A stretch of 42,119 bases of DNA from Candidatus Brevibacterium intestinavium (lineage in GTDB: Bacteria; Actinomycetota; Actinomycetes; Actinomycetales; Brevibacteriaceae), in contig DWZN01000230.1 of NCBI GenBank assembly GCA_019117545.1, forward strand, positions 1-42,119. The letters are read 5' to 3'. The position numbers were made by a program, and so were the translations under genes. The notes below the pieces were generated by a model that searched no databases, was not told the origin of the DNA, and saw only the letters and a program-made list of their open reading frames with translations. Shown piece after piece: positions 16,224-24,796 of the stretch. Each line of letters opens with the position of its first letter. Position 1 is the first letter of the stretch.

Positions 16224-16878
16224 CGAACACACCTCCATCCTGGTCATCGGGCTGGGACGCTTCGGGTCCTCGACGGCCGCCACCCTGACCCGGCTGGGGC
16301 GGGAGGTCATGGCCATCGAGCACAATCCCGAGCTCGTCAAGGACTGGAGCGGCAAACTCACCCACGTCGTCGAAGCCGATTCCACGAACATCGACGCGCT
16401 GCGACAGGTCGGTGCCGGTGATTTCTCGACCGCCGTCGTCGGCATCGGCACGTCGATCGAGGACAGCGTGCTCACCACGGCCAATCTCGTCGACCTCGGT
16501 GTGGGCCAGGTGTGGGCGAAGGCGATCTCGCCCTCGCACGGCAAGATCCTCCACCGCATCGGCGCCCACCACGTCCTCTACCCCGAATCGGATGCGGGTC
16601 GGCGCGTGGCCCACCTGGTCAGTTCCAGGATGATGGAGTACATCGAGTTCGATGAGGGTCACTTCGCCGTGGTGAAGATGCGTCCGCCGCGGGAGATCCA
16701 GGGCTTCACGCTCAGCGAATCGGGTGTGCGCGACAAGTACGGCGTGACCATCGTGGGCATCAAGAGCCCGGGGCGCGACTTCACCTATGCCGATCCTTCG
16801 ACTCGGGTGGGCAAACAGGACCTGCTCATCGTCGCCGGGCACGTGGAGCTGCTGGGTCGCTTCGCCGGCCGCCCCTAG
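16216..16878 (+). CDS. ktrA: Potassium uptake regulatory subunit KtrA/TrkA family
   Basis: This 220-residue cytoplasmic RCK protein gates the KtrB channel. The N-terminal Rossmann nucleotide site reads ILVIGLGRFGSSTAATL, followed by an acidic EHNPELV turn and the DSTNIDALRQVGAGDF segment typical of RCK_N. The C-terminal part from about residue 140 matches RCK_C (IQGFTLSESGVRDKYGVTIVGIK). The start is TTG at 16216, with AGGAAAGG 8-15 nt upstream inside the end of ktrB. Family members bind ATP/ADP or c-di-AMP; which applies here cannot be read. Confidence 0.92.
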   Translation: MANEHTSILVIGLGRFGSSTAATLTRLGREVMAIEHNPELVKDWSGKLTHVVEADSTNIDALRQVGAGDFSTAVVGIGTSIEDSVLTTANLVDLGVGQVWAKAISPSHGKILHRIGAHHVLYPESDAGRRVAHLVSSRMMEYIEFDEGHFAVVKMRPPREIQGFTLSESGVRDKYGVTIVGIKSPGRDFTYADPSTRVGKQDLLIVAGHVELLGRFAGRP

Positions 16879-16881
16879 GCA

Positions 16882-16910
16882 CGGCTGCGCGGTTCGCCGC
16901 TGCGCAGCCG
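16882..16910 (+). terminator. Hairpin after ktrA
   Basis: CGGCTGCGC and GCGCAGCCG form a perfect 9-bp stem with an 11-nt loop beginning 3 nt after the ktrA stop. There is no T-tract, as is common for actinobacterial terminators. Confidence 0.5.
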
Positions 16911-16920
16911 GGGCGAACCA

Positions 16921-16993
16921 CCGTTTGTGGTCACCGCACCGAGGAGAATCCGTGCGATCGGCCATTTCGCCTCGGTTCATCGACCACAAACGG
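16921..16993. repeat. Nested long-range inverted repeat between ktrA and tRNA-Gly
   Basis: CCGTTTGTGGTC (16921-16932) is a perfect inverted copy of GACCACAAACGG (16982-16993). Inside it ACCGAGG (16938-16944) pairs with CCTCGGT (16970-16976). The two stems are separated by exactly 5 nt on each side, giving a 12-bp stem, a 5x5 internal loop, a 7-bp stem and a 25-nt loop. No gene is present. It may be a structured RNA, a small degenerate inverted-repeat element, or part of a compound terminator. Confidence 0.5.
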
Positions 16994-17101
16994 AACCAGC
17001 CCCGCGCAGAACCCACCGACTCACGGGGAGGAAGCCGGCAGGGTCAGTCGAGTCAGACCCAGCCCTGTCCGGGCACGAAAAGAACGGTGTCGAACATGAA
17101 G

Positions 17102-17172
17102 AGAGCGGGCGACGGGAATCGAACCCGCGTCGTCGGCTTGGGAAGCCGAAGCTTTACCATTAAGCTACGCCC
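17102..17172 (-). tRNA. tRNA-Gly (anticodon CCC)
   Basis: On the minus strand a full cloverleaf can be read. The acceptor stem is GCGGGCG paired with CGCCCGC. The D arm contains TAGCTTAATGGTAAAGC. The anticodon stem TCGGC/GCCGA holds loop TTCCCAA, and the T arm is GCGGG-TTCGATT-CCCGT. The loop places CCC at positions 34-36, which reads GGG glycine codons. The discriminator is T, and CCA is not encoded. Length is 71 nt. Confidence 0.93.
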
Positions 17173-17398
17173 GCACGTCACCGCTGTTGAGCAGCTGTCC
17201 GTCCAGGTGGAACCCTGTGCAGACATGCTGCTCTCGGCTGCTCGAACCAGTCTACAGCTTCATGACGAAAACGCATCCCCGCACCGAACCTCCTGCACGC
17301 CTCAGACCCTGCATGACACGGGACACGCAATCCTGCATGAGACCTCCGCACACGCGCTCGTGCAGCACGCAATCCTGGAGGGACTTCCGAACACGCGC
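17173..17398. other. Intergenic stretch with a short direct repeat
   Basis: No gene is recognised between the tRNA and the actP terminator. CACGCAATCCTG occurs twice (17324-17335 and 17366-17377, 42 bp apart), surrounded by related TGCACG/TGCATG words. Function unknown. Confidence 0.35.
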
Positions 17399-17424
17399 TG
17401 AGGGGCGGCCGCAGCCGCCCCTCA
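17399..17424 (-). terminator. GC-rich hairpin after actP
   Basis: TGAGGGGCGGC and GCCGCCCCTCA form a perfect 11-bp stem with a 4-nt loop, 38 nt past the acetate symporter stop. It lacks a T-tract but is well placed to end the actP transcript. Confidence 0.6.
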
Positions 17425-17461
17425 ATGCGCCTTCTGCCCAGCGCTGGGTAGTCGGCCGAAC

Positions 17462-19114
17462 TCAGTGCTCGACGGCCTCCTCGGCGCCGAATCCGGTGTG
17501 AGCTCGGACCTCCATTTCGGCCGCGAGCGCCGGATTCTCAACGGTCCTGTCGGTGACCGAGGCGATCCACCCGAGGAGGAAGCCCAGCGGAATTGAGATG
17601 ATTCCCGGGTTCGCCAGGGGGAAGATCGCGAAGTCGGCTCCCGGGATCATCGCGGTCTCGGATCCGGAGACGACCGGGGAGAAGCTGATGAGCAGCATCG
17701 CCGAGATCAGGCCGCCGTAGATCGACCAGACAGCGCCCCGGGTGGTGAAGCGCTTCCAGAACAGCGAGTAGACGATCGTCGGCAGGTTCGCGCTGGCCGC
17801 GACAGCGAAGGCCAGGGCCACCAGGAACGCGATGTTCTGCCCCTGCACGCCGATCCCGCCGATGATCGCGACCGCGCCGATGACGATGACCGTGCGGCGA
17901 GCGATCTTGACCTCGGCCTCGGAATCCTCGACCCTGCCCTTCTTGATCACATTGGCGTAGATGTCGTGAGCGAACGAGGCCGCGGCGGTGATCGCCAGGC
18001 CCGCCACCACGGCGAGGATCGTGGCGAAGGCGACCGCGGAGATGAAGCCCATGAGGAGGGGCCCGCCGAGGTGGAGCGCGAGCAGCGGCGCCGCCGAGTT
18101 CACCCCGCCGGGAGCGTTCTTGATCTCCTCGGCGCCGACGAGTGCTGCCGCACCGTAGCCGAGCACGAGGGTGAACAGGTAGAAGGCACCGATGAGCCAG
18201 ATCGCCCACACCACCGAGCGACGGGCCTCCTTCGCCGTGGGCACGGTGTAGAAGCGCATGAGCACGTGCGGAAGACCGGCGGTGCCCAGAACCAGCGCCA
18301 GGGCCAGGGAGATGAAGTCGAGCGGATTCTCACCGTACTGCAGTCCGGGATTGAGGACTCCCTCGCCGACACCATCGGCCGCGTTCTCGACCGCCGAGGC
18401 CAACAGCGAGGAGAGGTTGAAGCCATTGAGTGCGAGCACCCAGACGGTCATCGCGAAGGCACCGGCGATGAGCAGGATGGCCTTGACGATCTGCACCCAT
18501 GTGGTGCCCTTCATCCCTCCGACGAGGACGTAGATGATCATCAGCGCGCCGACGACGGCGATGACCAGTGATTGGCCGACCTGGCTGTCGATGCCCATGA
18601 GCAGCGACACGAGTCCGCCGGCTCCGGCCATCTGGGCGAGCAGATAGAAGAAGCATACGGCCAGGGTCGACAGGGCCGCCGCCATGCGCACGGGGCGCTG
18701 TCTGAGACGGAAGGACAGCACATCGGCCATGGTGAACTTGCCCGTATTGCGCATGAGCTCGGCGACGATGAGCAGAGCCACGAGCCACGCGACGAGGAAG
18801 CCGATCGAGTAGAGGAAACCGTCGTAGCCGTTGACCGCGATCGCACCGCAGATGCCGAGGAACGATGCCGCCGAGAGGTAATCGCCGGAGATGGCGAAGC
18901 CGTTCTGCGGTCCCGTGAAGGAGCGTCCGCCGGCGTAGTAGTCGGATGCGGAGCGGTTGTTGCGGCTGGCCCGCAGCACGATGAACATCGTCACCGCGAC
19001 GAAGGCGGCGAAGATCGTGATGTTGAGGACGGGATTGTTCTCGACCTCGGCCGTGGCCGCGCTGAGGAGGTCCACCCCGGAGGCGAGGATGTCGTCGAAT
19101 GCCGGTGCGCTCAT
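17462..19114 (-). CDS. actP: Cation/acetate symporter (ActP-type sodium:solute symporter)
   Basis: This 550-residue sodium:solute symporter family protein has about 13 hydrophobic helices. The segment NRSASDYYAGGRSFTGPQNGFAISGDYLSAASFLG near residues 50-90 is the characteristic ActP/MctC signature. GTAGLPHVLMRFYTVPTAKEARRSV is a second conserved region. It should take up acetate and possibly propionate or pyruvate. The ATG overlaps the stop of the DUF485 gene as ATGA, the standard yjcH-actP pairing. A RamA-like regulator is divergently encoded 5' of the pair, and the 2-methylcitrate operon elsewhere in the window could use imported propionate. Confidence 0.93.
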   Translation of the reverse strand: MSAPAFDDILASGVDLLSAATAEVENNPVLNITIFAAFVAVTMFIVLRASRNNRSASDYYAGGRSFTGPQNGFAISGDYLSAASFLGICGAIAVNGYDGFLYSIGFLVAWLVALLIVAELMRNTGKFTMADVLSFRLRQRPVRMAAALSTLAVCFFYLLAQMAGAGGLVSLLMGIDSQVGQSLVIAVVGALMIIYVLVGGMKGTTWVQIVKAILLIAGAFAMTVWVLALNGFNLSSLLASAVENAADGVGEGVLNPGLQYGENPLDFISLALALVLGTAGLPHVLMRFYTVPTAKEARRSVVWAIWLIGAFYLFTLVLGYGAAALVGAEEIKNAPGGVNSAAPLLALHLGGPLLMGFISAVAFATILAVVAGLAITAAASFAHDIYANVIKKGRVEDSEAEVKIARRTVIVIGAVAIIGGIGVQGQNIAFLVALAFAVAASANLPTIVYSLFWKRFTTRGAVWSIYGGLISAMLLISFSPVVSGSETAMIPGADFAIFPLANPGIISIPLGFLLGWIASVTDRTVENPALAAEMEVRAHTGFGAEEAVEH

Positions 19115-19452
19115 GAGACACGTCCTTCCGACTCGGCTTCGAGGCGCTCACGGATCCTCTGCGCCGGAGGGTCGAGCTTCCTATTGGCGAATGAGACGTA
19201 GAACATCGTGATCGCGAAGGTCGTCACGAACTGCAGCAGCCCGAAGACCAGACCGATGTTGATCTCGCCCACGACCTTCGTCGACATGAAGTCATGGGCA
19301 TAGGTGCTGAGGATGACGTAGAGGAAATACCAGACGAGGAACGCGATCGACAGCGGTATCACCACCGAGAACCTCTTGCGCTTCAGCGCTTTGAATTCGG
19401 GGTCTTCCGCCTCGGCGAGGAAGTCAACCCCGGTGTTGACCGATTCAGTCAT
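19111..19452 (-). CDS. DUF485 membrane protein (YjcH-type partner of ActP)
   Basis: This 113-residue protein has two hydrophobic segments (VVIPLSIAFLVWYFLYVILSTY and IGLVFGLLQFVTTFAITMFYVSFA), the DUF485 pattern. The start at 19452 (MTESVNTGVDF) is preceded by AAAGGAGA. DUF485 genes are found almost always just upstream of acetate symporter genes, and the 4-nt overlap with actP fits that. The molecular role is not established; a small accessory subunit is usually assumed. Confidence 0.9.
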   Translation of the reverse strand: MTESVNTGVDFLAEAEDPEFKALKRKRFSVVIPLSIAFLVWYFLYVILSTYAHDFMSTKVVGEINIGLVFGLLQFVTTFAITMFYVSFANRKLDPPAQRIRERLEAESEGRVS

Positions 19453-19531
19453 TCTTTCTCCTTTGAATGGACAGAACATCAGTGTCCTGAATCACATGAC
19501 CCAAAGGTAACGTTCAGCATGCACTAGGGAA

Positions 19532-19549
19532 TACCACCGAAAGTTGGTA
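19532..19549. promoter_or_regulatory. Inverted repeat TACCA-N8-TGGTA in the DUF485/LuxR divergent region
   Basis: The region between the two divergent starts (19453-19559) contains TACCACCGAAAGTTGGTA. It has 5-bp perfect arms with an 8-nt spacer and sits 10-30 nt before the LuxR-type gene. A CTAGGG word lies just upstream of it. It is the best visible operator candidate for autoregulation or acetate control. Confidence 0.35.
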
Positions 19550-19559
19550 GCTTGTTCAC

Positions 19560-20441
19560 ATGAACGCGCACGACAAGGAGACACGGGCTCTCCAAGCCCA
19601 GACCCGCCGCCTGTTCGTCGAAGCCGTCGACTCACTCCACCGCAGCGGCACGGGTGACGTCGTCTTCGGAGGCATGGTCGAGGAGGGCTCTGTCGCGGTC
19701 GAGGCCGTCGCCGGCGCCGGTCGTGATCTGCTCTCGTCCCTCATCGTCAGCACCGGTCGGGGGCTCGGCGGTCGTGCCATGACCGAAGGCACTCCACAGC
19801 TGACACGAGACTACGAAGTCGATCCCTACATCACCCACCACTACGACGAAGAGGTCCTCGGTGAGGGGATCCGAGTCCTCGTCGCCGTCCCCACCCTCCA
19901 TGGCGGCGAGGTCACGGGAATGGTCTACTGCGGTCACCGGTCCGACTACGATGCCGCCGCACCGCAGACGGGAGACCTCGTCCGACGAGTGCGACAGCTC
20001 TCGGTCGATCTCGCCCGGCTCGGCTACCGCCAGGAACCTCAGCGCAACGCCGCCAGCGAGCAGCTCTACCCCGATCTTGATCCCTCCGGCCGGGAGGCGC
20101 TGCGGCACACCTACGCGGAGCTGCGCGCCATCCGCTCGGGCATCGTCGACGACGAGACACGGGAGAGGCTGACGGCGGTCGAGGCCCGACTGGCCGATAT
20201 CCTCTCCGGGCACAATCCGGACAATTTCCAAACCCCGGTCCCCGCAGTGCGCCTCTCGCCCAGGGAGACGGACATCCTCTCCCATGTGGCCCTGGGCTGG
20301 TCGAATGCGCGCATCGCCGAGACGCTGGGCCTGCGCGAATCGACGGTGAAGTCCTATCTCAACACCGCAATGGTCAAACTCTCGGCCCGCACCCGGCACG
20401 AGGCCGTCTCGATCGCCAGGTCGTCGAACGTCCTCCCCTGA
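19560..20441 (+). CDS. RamA-like LuxR-family transcriptional regulator
   Basis: The protein has 293 residues. The N-terminal half (to about residue 150) is a GAF-like sensory domain (VFGGMVEEGSVAVEAVAGAGRDLLSSLIV..GRGLGGRAM..RVLVAVPTLHGGEVTGMVYCG). The C-terminal LuxR helix-turn-helix reads LSPRETDILSHVALGWSNARIAETLGLRESTVKSYLNTAMVKLSARTRHEAV. The length, GAF plus HTH layout and the ending match, from memory, Corynebacterium glutamicum RamA, the master regulator of acetate metabolism. It lies divergent from the acetate symporter pair, which supports a role in acetate uptake control. No phosphoreceiver domain is present, so it is not a two-component response regulator. Confidence 0.88.
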   Translation: MNAHDKETRALQAQTRRLFVEAVDSLHRSGTGDVVFGGMVEEGSVAVEAVAGAGRDLLSSLIVSTGRGLGGRAMTEGTPQLTRDYEVDPYITHHYDEEVLGEGIRVLVAVPTLHGGEVTGMVYCGHRSDYDAAAPQTGDLVRRVRQLSVDLARLGYRQEPQRNAASEQLYPDLDPSGREALRHTYAELRAIRSGIVDDETRERLTAVEARLADILSGHNPDNFQTPVPAVRLSPRETDILSHVALGWSNARIAETLGLRESTVKSYLNTAMVKLSARTRHEAVSIARSSNVLP

Positions 20442-20522
20442 AGCCGAAGGAGGCCGAGCATGCCCGGCAGCAGTCGAGCCTGAGAGCGCAGCCGAGCCTG
20501 ACGTCAGCCGTGGAGGACGTCG

Positions 20523-21359
20523 TCAGCCGTTGATGACGTCGGAGTTCTCCCGCTCCATCTCCACGGATCGGTCCGCCGCCGCCTGCACGGCCGCCTCGGC
20601 GATGTCGAAGATGCCGGCGTCGATGAACTCCGACAGTCCGGCCAGGGTCGTCCCGCCCTTGCTGCTCACGGCCTGACGCTGCGCGGCCGGATCGGGTTTC
20701 CGACTCAGCAGGCGACCGGCACCGTCGGCGGTGGCCACGACCATCTGCCGAGCGACGTCCTCGCTCAGCCCCTGCTTGACCCCGGCGGCGATCATGGCCT
20801 CGGCCAGGAGGAAGAAGTAGGCGACTCCCGATCCGGAGATCCCGGTCATGGCCGGGACCTGGGACTCGTCGAGATCGACGACGAGACCGGCGCCCGACAG
20901 CAGCTGCTTGAGGGTCTCGACGCGGTCGGCGGGCACCTCGGCGTCGGGGGCGAGTGCGATGACACCGTGGCCGATCGCGCTGGGCGTGTTCGGCATGATC
21001 CGCACGATCGGGTTCTCCGGTGCCAGCGTGGCCAGGTCGGCGGTCGCGACCCCGGCGGCCATGGACACGAACACCGTGTCTGCCTCAAGTCCCGGTGCCA
21101 GTCCGCGCAGAGTGTCGGCCATCATCCACGGCTTCACGCCGAGGAAGACGAAATCGGCTCCGGCCGCGGCCTTCCGGTTGGCTTCGTCATCGTCCTCCAC
21201 CGAGGTGACCGTCGCGCGGGGCAGGTCACCGCGCAGACGCTTCGCCGAGGCGGCCGAGTTCGTCGTCGCCCGGACGGTGATGGTCTCATCGGCGCTGAGG
21301 ATTCCCTGGATCAGTGCCGTGCCCATGTTGCCGGTGCCGATGGAGGCGATAGTGGTCAA
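20523..21359 (-). CDS. proC: Pyrroline-5-carboxylate reductase
   Basis: ProC makes proline by NAD(P)H reduction of pyrroline-5-carboxylate. The 278-residue protein has the N-terminal Rossmann motif IASIGTGNMGTALIQGIL, the VFLGVKPWMMADTL segment, RIMPNTPSAIGHG, and the C-terminal signature AITGISGSGVAYFFLLAEAM-like region with GGTTLAGL, all in family order. The start is TTG at 21359 with AAAGG upstream. It follows the TIM-barrel gene by 63 nt and is likely co-transcribed with it, an arrangement shared with mycobacteria. Confidence 0.94.
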   Translation of the reverse strand: MTTIASIGTGNMGTALIQGILSADETITVRATTNSAASAKRLRGDLPRATVTSVEDDDEANRKAAAGADFVFLGVKPWMMADTLRGLAPGLEADTVFVSMAAGVATADLATLAPENPIVRIMPNTPSAIGHGVIALAPDAEVPADRVETLKQLLSGAGLVVDLDESQVPAMTGISGSGVAYFFLLAEAMIAAGVKQGLSEDVARQMVVATADGAGRLLSRKPDPAAQRQAVSSKGGTTLAGLSEFIDAGIFDIAEAAVQAAADRSVEMERENSDVING

Positions 21360-21422
21360 ATCGTGCCAGCCTTTCGTCGCGATTGAAGTGTGTGGGATTC
21401 GGTGGGTCAGCGATCGCTCGGA

Positions 21423-22421
21423 TCAGTCCGCGGGGCCGTTGCCGTGGCTCAGGGGCGAACGCTCCGAGGTGCGGGTGTGGCTGTGCGCATTGCGTCGGGG
21501 CGCGTCCTCGTCGAGGCCGAGGTGCTCGCGGGCGAAGGCGATCGAGTCGGCGAGCATCCTCTCCCGGGTCGACTGCTTGCGCACGAAGCGGGTGTTGACC
21601 TCGACGACGACATCGCCGGCCCAGTTGTGCTTGGCCAGATACTGCAGGGTCTCGGCCACGGGCATGGTCCCGGCTCCGGGGACGAGGTGTTCGTCCTTGA
21701 GCGACCCGGCCCCGTCGGTGAGGTGGACGTGCCGGAGCCGGTCGAAGATCTCGGCCACGGTCTCGAGCGCATTCATCCCTGCAGTGGACGCGTGGGAGAA
21801 GTCGAAGGTGAGGTTGTCGTAGTCCTCGTCCAAGGGGTTCCAGTCCGGATAGTACACGAGGATCTCACGCAGGCCCGCGCGCCACGGGTACATGTTCTCC
21901 ACGGCCAGTCTCACCCCGGTCTCCTGCGAGACCTGGCGGACGCCGTCGACGAAGCCGAGCGCGTAGTCGCCCTGCCATCGGAACGGCGGGTGCAGGACCA
22001 CGGTCTCGGCGCCGACCGCCTTGGCGAGATTCGCGGTGATCCGCAGCTTCTCCCAATGGTCCTTGTGCAGCACCCGAGGCAGGAACAGCAGCGTGGGGGC
22101 GTGAATGGAGATGACCTCGAGGCCGGTGTCCTCGGCGAGGGAGTTGATGAGGTCGACATCGCGGGTCTCGACGTTGTGGGTGACCATGATCTCGACGCCG
22201 TCGTAGCCGTGCTTGGCGGCCTGGGCGAAGGTCTCCTCCACGGTCATCGGCGAGACCGAGGAACTGGAGAGTCCGAGGCGGATGCGGTTGTCGGAGACGT
22301 GATGGGCGTCGTGTTCGTAGACCTCGTGACTGTCGAAGTAATGCCGGTGGCGCCGCGAATTCGAGCGCGCGGAATTCTTGGCGGTCAGCACCTTCCGTTT
22401 GGACTTCGACTTCTTACTCAT
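21423..22421 (-). CDS. Sugar phosphate isomerase/epimerase-family TIM barrel protein
   Basis: The 332-residue protein begins with an unusual basic, His-rich tail (MSKKSKSKRKVLTAKNSARS, then a HYFDSHEVYEHDAHH region to about residue 50). A xylose isomerase-like barrel follows, starting RIRLGLSSSSVSPMTVEETFAQAAKHGYDGVEIM. Later motifs are VVLHPPFRWQG, LAVENMYPWR, DFSHAS, HVHLTDG and VVVEVNTRF, which hold the acidic and His metal ligands of this superfamily. The substrate is unknown. GGAAG precedes the ATG at 22421. Genes of this type sit upstream of proC and near ppx in mycobacteria (Rv0498-like). A later start after the basic tail is possible but no better ribosome site is seen. Confidence 0.85.
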   Translation of the reverse strand: MSKKSKSKRKVLTAKNSARSNSRRHRHYFDSHEVYEHDAHHVSDNRIRLGLSSSSVSPMTVEETFAQAAKHGYDGVEIMVTHNVETRDVDLINSLAEDTGLEVISIHAPTLLFLPRVLHKDHWEKLRITANLAKAVGAETVVLHPPFRWQGDYALGFVDGVRQVSQETGVRLAVENMYPWRAGLREILVYYPDWNPLDEDYDNLTFDFSHASTAGMNALETVAEIFDRLRHVHLTDGAGSLKDEHLVPGAGTMPVAETLQYLAKHNWAGDVVVEVNTRFVRKQSTRERMLADSIAFAREHLGLDEDAPRRNAHSHTRTSERSPLSHGNGPAD

Positions 22422-22526
22422 CGCTTCCAGTTTAGCGCTCTCGAAATCCACATTCGCTCAAAGCCCTGTGACATCGTCGCCTACGCACTCACACTCATCC
22501 GCCTCACGCACGGGTAGGCTGAGGCC

Positions 22527-23084
22527 ATGTCCGAGTTCCGAGTTCGCCCGGCCCACGTCTCCGACGCCGGGCGGATCGCGCAGATCCACATCGCCGCCTG
22601 GCGCTGCGCATACCGCGGGATCATGGATGACGCGGTCCTCGATCGACTGGACCATGACCGTCAGACCGCCACCTGGGCGACGAACCTCGCCGACGAGCAG
22701 ACGACGATCGAGACCTTCGTCGTCGACAGGACCGCTGACGGTGAGTGCCTGGGCTTCGGCGGGGTGTGCCCGCCGCGTGAGACCGCCGAGGTGCTCGACC
22801 GGCTGCCGGATTCGTCCGGTCTCGGTCAGCTCGCCTTCATCAACGTCCATCCCGATCATTTCGGGACCGGCGCCGCCTCCGTGCTCTTCGACGGCCTCGA
22901 GGACGAGCTGCGCGCTCAGGGCTGGATCCGGGCCTACCTCATGGTCGCCGAGGGCAACGACCGGGCCATGCGCTTCTATGCGAAGAAGGGCTGGCAGCGC
23001 ACCGGCATCACTCATGTCTACGAAGGCGTCGTCCCGCCCGTGCCCGAGCGGATGTACGTCGCCGACCTGCACCGGGCCCGGTGA
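22527..23084 (+). CDS. GNAT-family N-acetyltransferase
   Basis: This 185-residue GNAT fold protein starts FRVRPAHVSDAGRIAQIHIAAWRCAYRGIMDDAVLDRL, the common start of this subgroup. It continues with LGQLAFINVHPDHFGTGAASVLFDGL, the acetyl-CoA binding motif A, and MVAEGNDRAMRFYAKKGWQRTG, motif B. The substrate is unknown. It stands alone on the plus strand, divergent from the TIM-barrel gene, and ends at a shared bidirectional terminator with glpK. Confidence 0.9.
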   Translation: MSEFRVRPAHVSDAGRIAQIHIAAWRCAYRGIMDDAVLDRLDHDRQTATWATNLADEQTTIETFVVDRTADGECLGFGGVCPPRETAEVLDRLPDSSGLGQLAFINVHPDHFGTGAASVLFDGLEDELRAQGWIRAYLMVAEGNDRAMRFYAKKGWQRTGITHVYEGVVPPVPERMYVADLHRAR

Positions 23085-23164
23085 GAGGGCCGGACCCAGC
23101 CGCCGGCCCCGGTGGGCCCCCGGACTCGGCCCGCTGCGGCAGCCCTCTCTGTCCGGAAACAGCT

Positions 23165-23209
23165 GGCGGGAGTCGGGTGACCCGATGCCAGGGTCGCCCG
23201 ACTCCCGCC
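23165..23209. terminator. Strong bidirectional hairpin between GNAT gene and glpK
   Basis: An 18-bp stem (left arm 23165-23182, right arm 23192-23209, one G-U pair, core CGGGAGTCGGG) with a 9-nt loop lies between two convergent genes. It can stop transcription from both sides. Confidence 0.75.
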
Positions 23210-23225
23210 GAGCAGGTCGAGTGGT

Positions 23226-24758
23226 TCAGCCGTAGAGGGCTGCGGTGTCTTCGTCGACCCAGTTCTTCGACTTCTCGACCGCCTTGTTCCACAGACGGTA
23301 GAGGCGGTCGATCTTCCCGTCTTCCATCGACGGGGTCCAGCGCTTGCCCTCGCGCCAGTTGCTGCTCACATCCTCTTCGCCCTTCCAGAACTTCACGGCG
23401 ATGCCCGCGGCATAGGCCGCACCCAGAGCCGTGGTCTCGACGACCTCGGGGCGGATGACGGGCACACCGAGGAGGTCGGCCTGGAACTGCATGAGGGTCT
23501 CGTTGGCGACCATGCCGCCGTCGACCTTGAGCTCGGTGAGCTCGACGCCGGAGTCGAGGTTCATCGCGTCGAGGACCTCACGCGACTGGAACGCCACGGA
23601 TTCGAGAGTCGCACGTGCGATGTGGTTCTTGTTGACGTACCGGGTCAGGCCCACGATCGCACCGCGGGCATCGGATTCCCAGTGGGGTGCGAAGAGTCCG
23701 GAGAACGCCGGCACGATGTAGCATCCGCCGTTGTCGTCGACCTCCTTGGCCAGCGTCTCGATCTCCGGGGCGTCCTTGATCAGGCCGAGGTTGTCCCGGA
23801 TCCACTGCACGAGCGAACCGGTCACGGCCACCGAGCCCTCGAGTGCGTAGACGGCCTCGGCCTCGCCGATCTTGTAGGCCACGGTCGTGAGCAGTCCGTT
23901 CTTGCTGGCCACCGGTTCGGTGCCGGTGTTGATCAGCATGAAGTTGCCGGTGCCGTAGGTGTTCTTCGCCTGGCCCTTCTCGAAGCAGGCCTGACCGAAG
24001 GTCGCCGCCTGCTGGTCGCCGAGGATGCCGCAGATCGGGGTGTCGATGATCAGCCCGTTCTTCGCGCCGTAGCCGTAGATCTCGGAGCAGGATTTGATCT
24101 CCGGCAGCATCTGAACGGGGATGCCCATGTCCGCGGCGATATCGGCGTTCCAGTCGAGGGTGTCGATGTTCATCAGCATCGTCCGCGAGGCATTCGTGAC
24201 ATCGGTGACGTGGACTCCCCCATTGGGGCCGCCGGTGAGGTTCCAGATCACCCAGGTGTCCATGGTGCCGAAGAGCAGGTCTCCGGCCTCGGCGGATTCC
24301 CTGACCCCGTCGACGTTGTCGAAGATCCATTTGGCCTTCGGTCCGGCGAAGTAGGTGGCCAGAGGCAGACCCACCCGATCCTTGTACTTGTCGGCGCCGT
24401 CGTCGCCGGCGAGCTCATCGCAGATCTTCTGCGTGCGGGTGTCCTGCCAGACGATCGCGTTGTAGACGGGCTCGCCGGTGTGCTTGTTCCAGATCACGGT
24501 GGTCTCACGCTGATTCGTGATGCCCACGCCCTCGAGCTGGTGGCGGTTGATGTTCGCCCGCGTCAGGGCCTGACCGATCGCCTCGTTCGTGTTCTTGATG
24601 ACCTCCTTAGGGTCGTGTTCGACCCAACCGGCGCGGGGAAAGATCTGCTCGTGCTCGAGCTGCCCCGAGGACACGATCTGCCCGTCATGGTCGAATACGA
24701 TCGCCCGTGACGAGGTGGTGCCCTGGTCGATGGCGAGGATGAATTTTTCCTGACTCAT
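23226..24758 (-). CDS. glpK: Glycerol kinase
   Basis: GlpK phosphorylates glycerol to glycerol-3-phosphate. The 510-residue protein begins [21 protein letters not shown], the FGGY-kinase phosphate-binding loop. It shows [50 protein letters not shown] and the C-terminal [22 protein letters not shown] signature. The ATG at 24758 was chosen; upstream in-frame codons to 24866 fall in the glpF 3' end. It lies 38 nt after glpF in a glpD-glpF-glpK order and is last in the transcript. Confidence 0.96.
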   Translation of the reverse strand: MSQEKFILAIDQGTTSSRAIVFDHDGQIVSSGQLEHEQIFPRAGWVEHDPKEVIKNTNEAIGQALTRANINRHQLEGVGITNQRETTVIWNKHTGEPVYNAIVWQDTRTQKICDELAGDDGADKYKDRVGLPLATYFAGPKAKWIFDNVDGVRESAEAGDLLFGTMDTWVIWNLTGGPNGGVHVTDVTNASRTMLMNIDTLDWNADIAADMGIPVQMLPEIKSCSEIYGYGAKNGLIIDTPICGILGDQQAATFGQACFEKGQAKNTYGTGNFMLINTGTEPVASKNGLLTTVAYKIGEAEAVYALEGSVAVTGSLVQWIRDNLGLIKDAPEIETLAKEVDDNGGCYIVPAFSGLFAPHWESDARGAIVGLTRYVNKNHIARATLESVAFQSREVLDAMNLDSGVELTELKVDGGMVANETLMQFQADLLGVPVIRPEVVETTALGAAYAAGIAVKFWKGEEDVSSNWREGKRWTPSMEDGKIDRLYRLWNKAVEKSKNWVDEDTAALYG

Positions 24759-24796
24759 ACTGACTCCTGTGTCGAAGTGGTTCGCTGTGATCGTAC

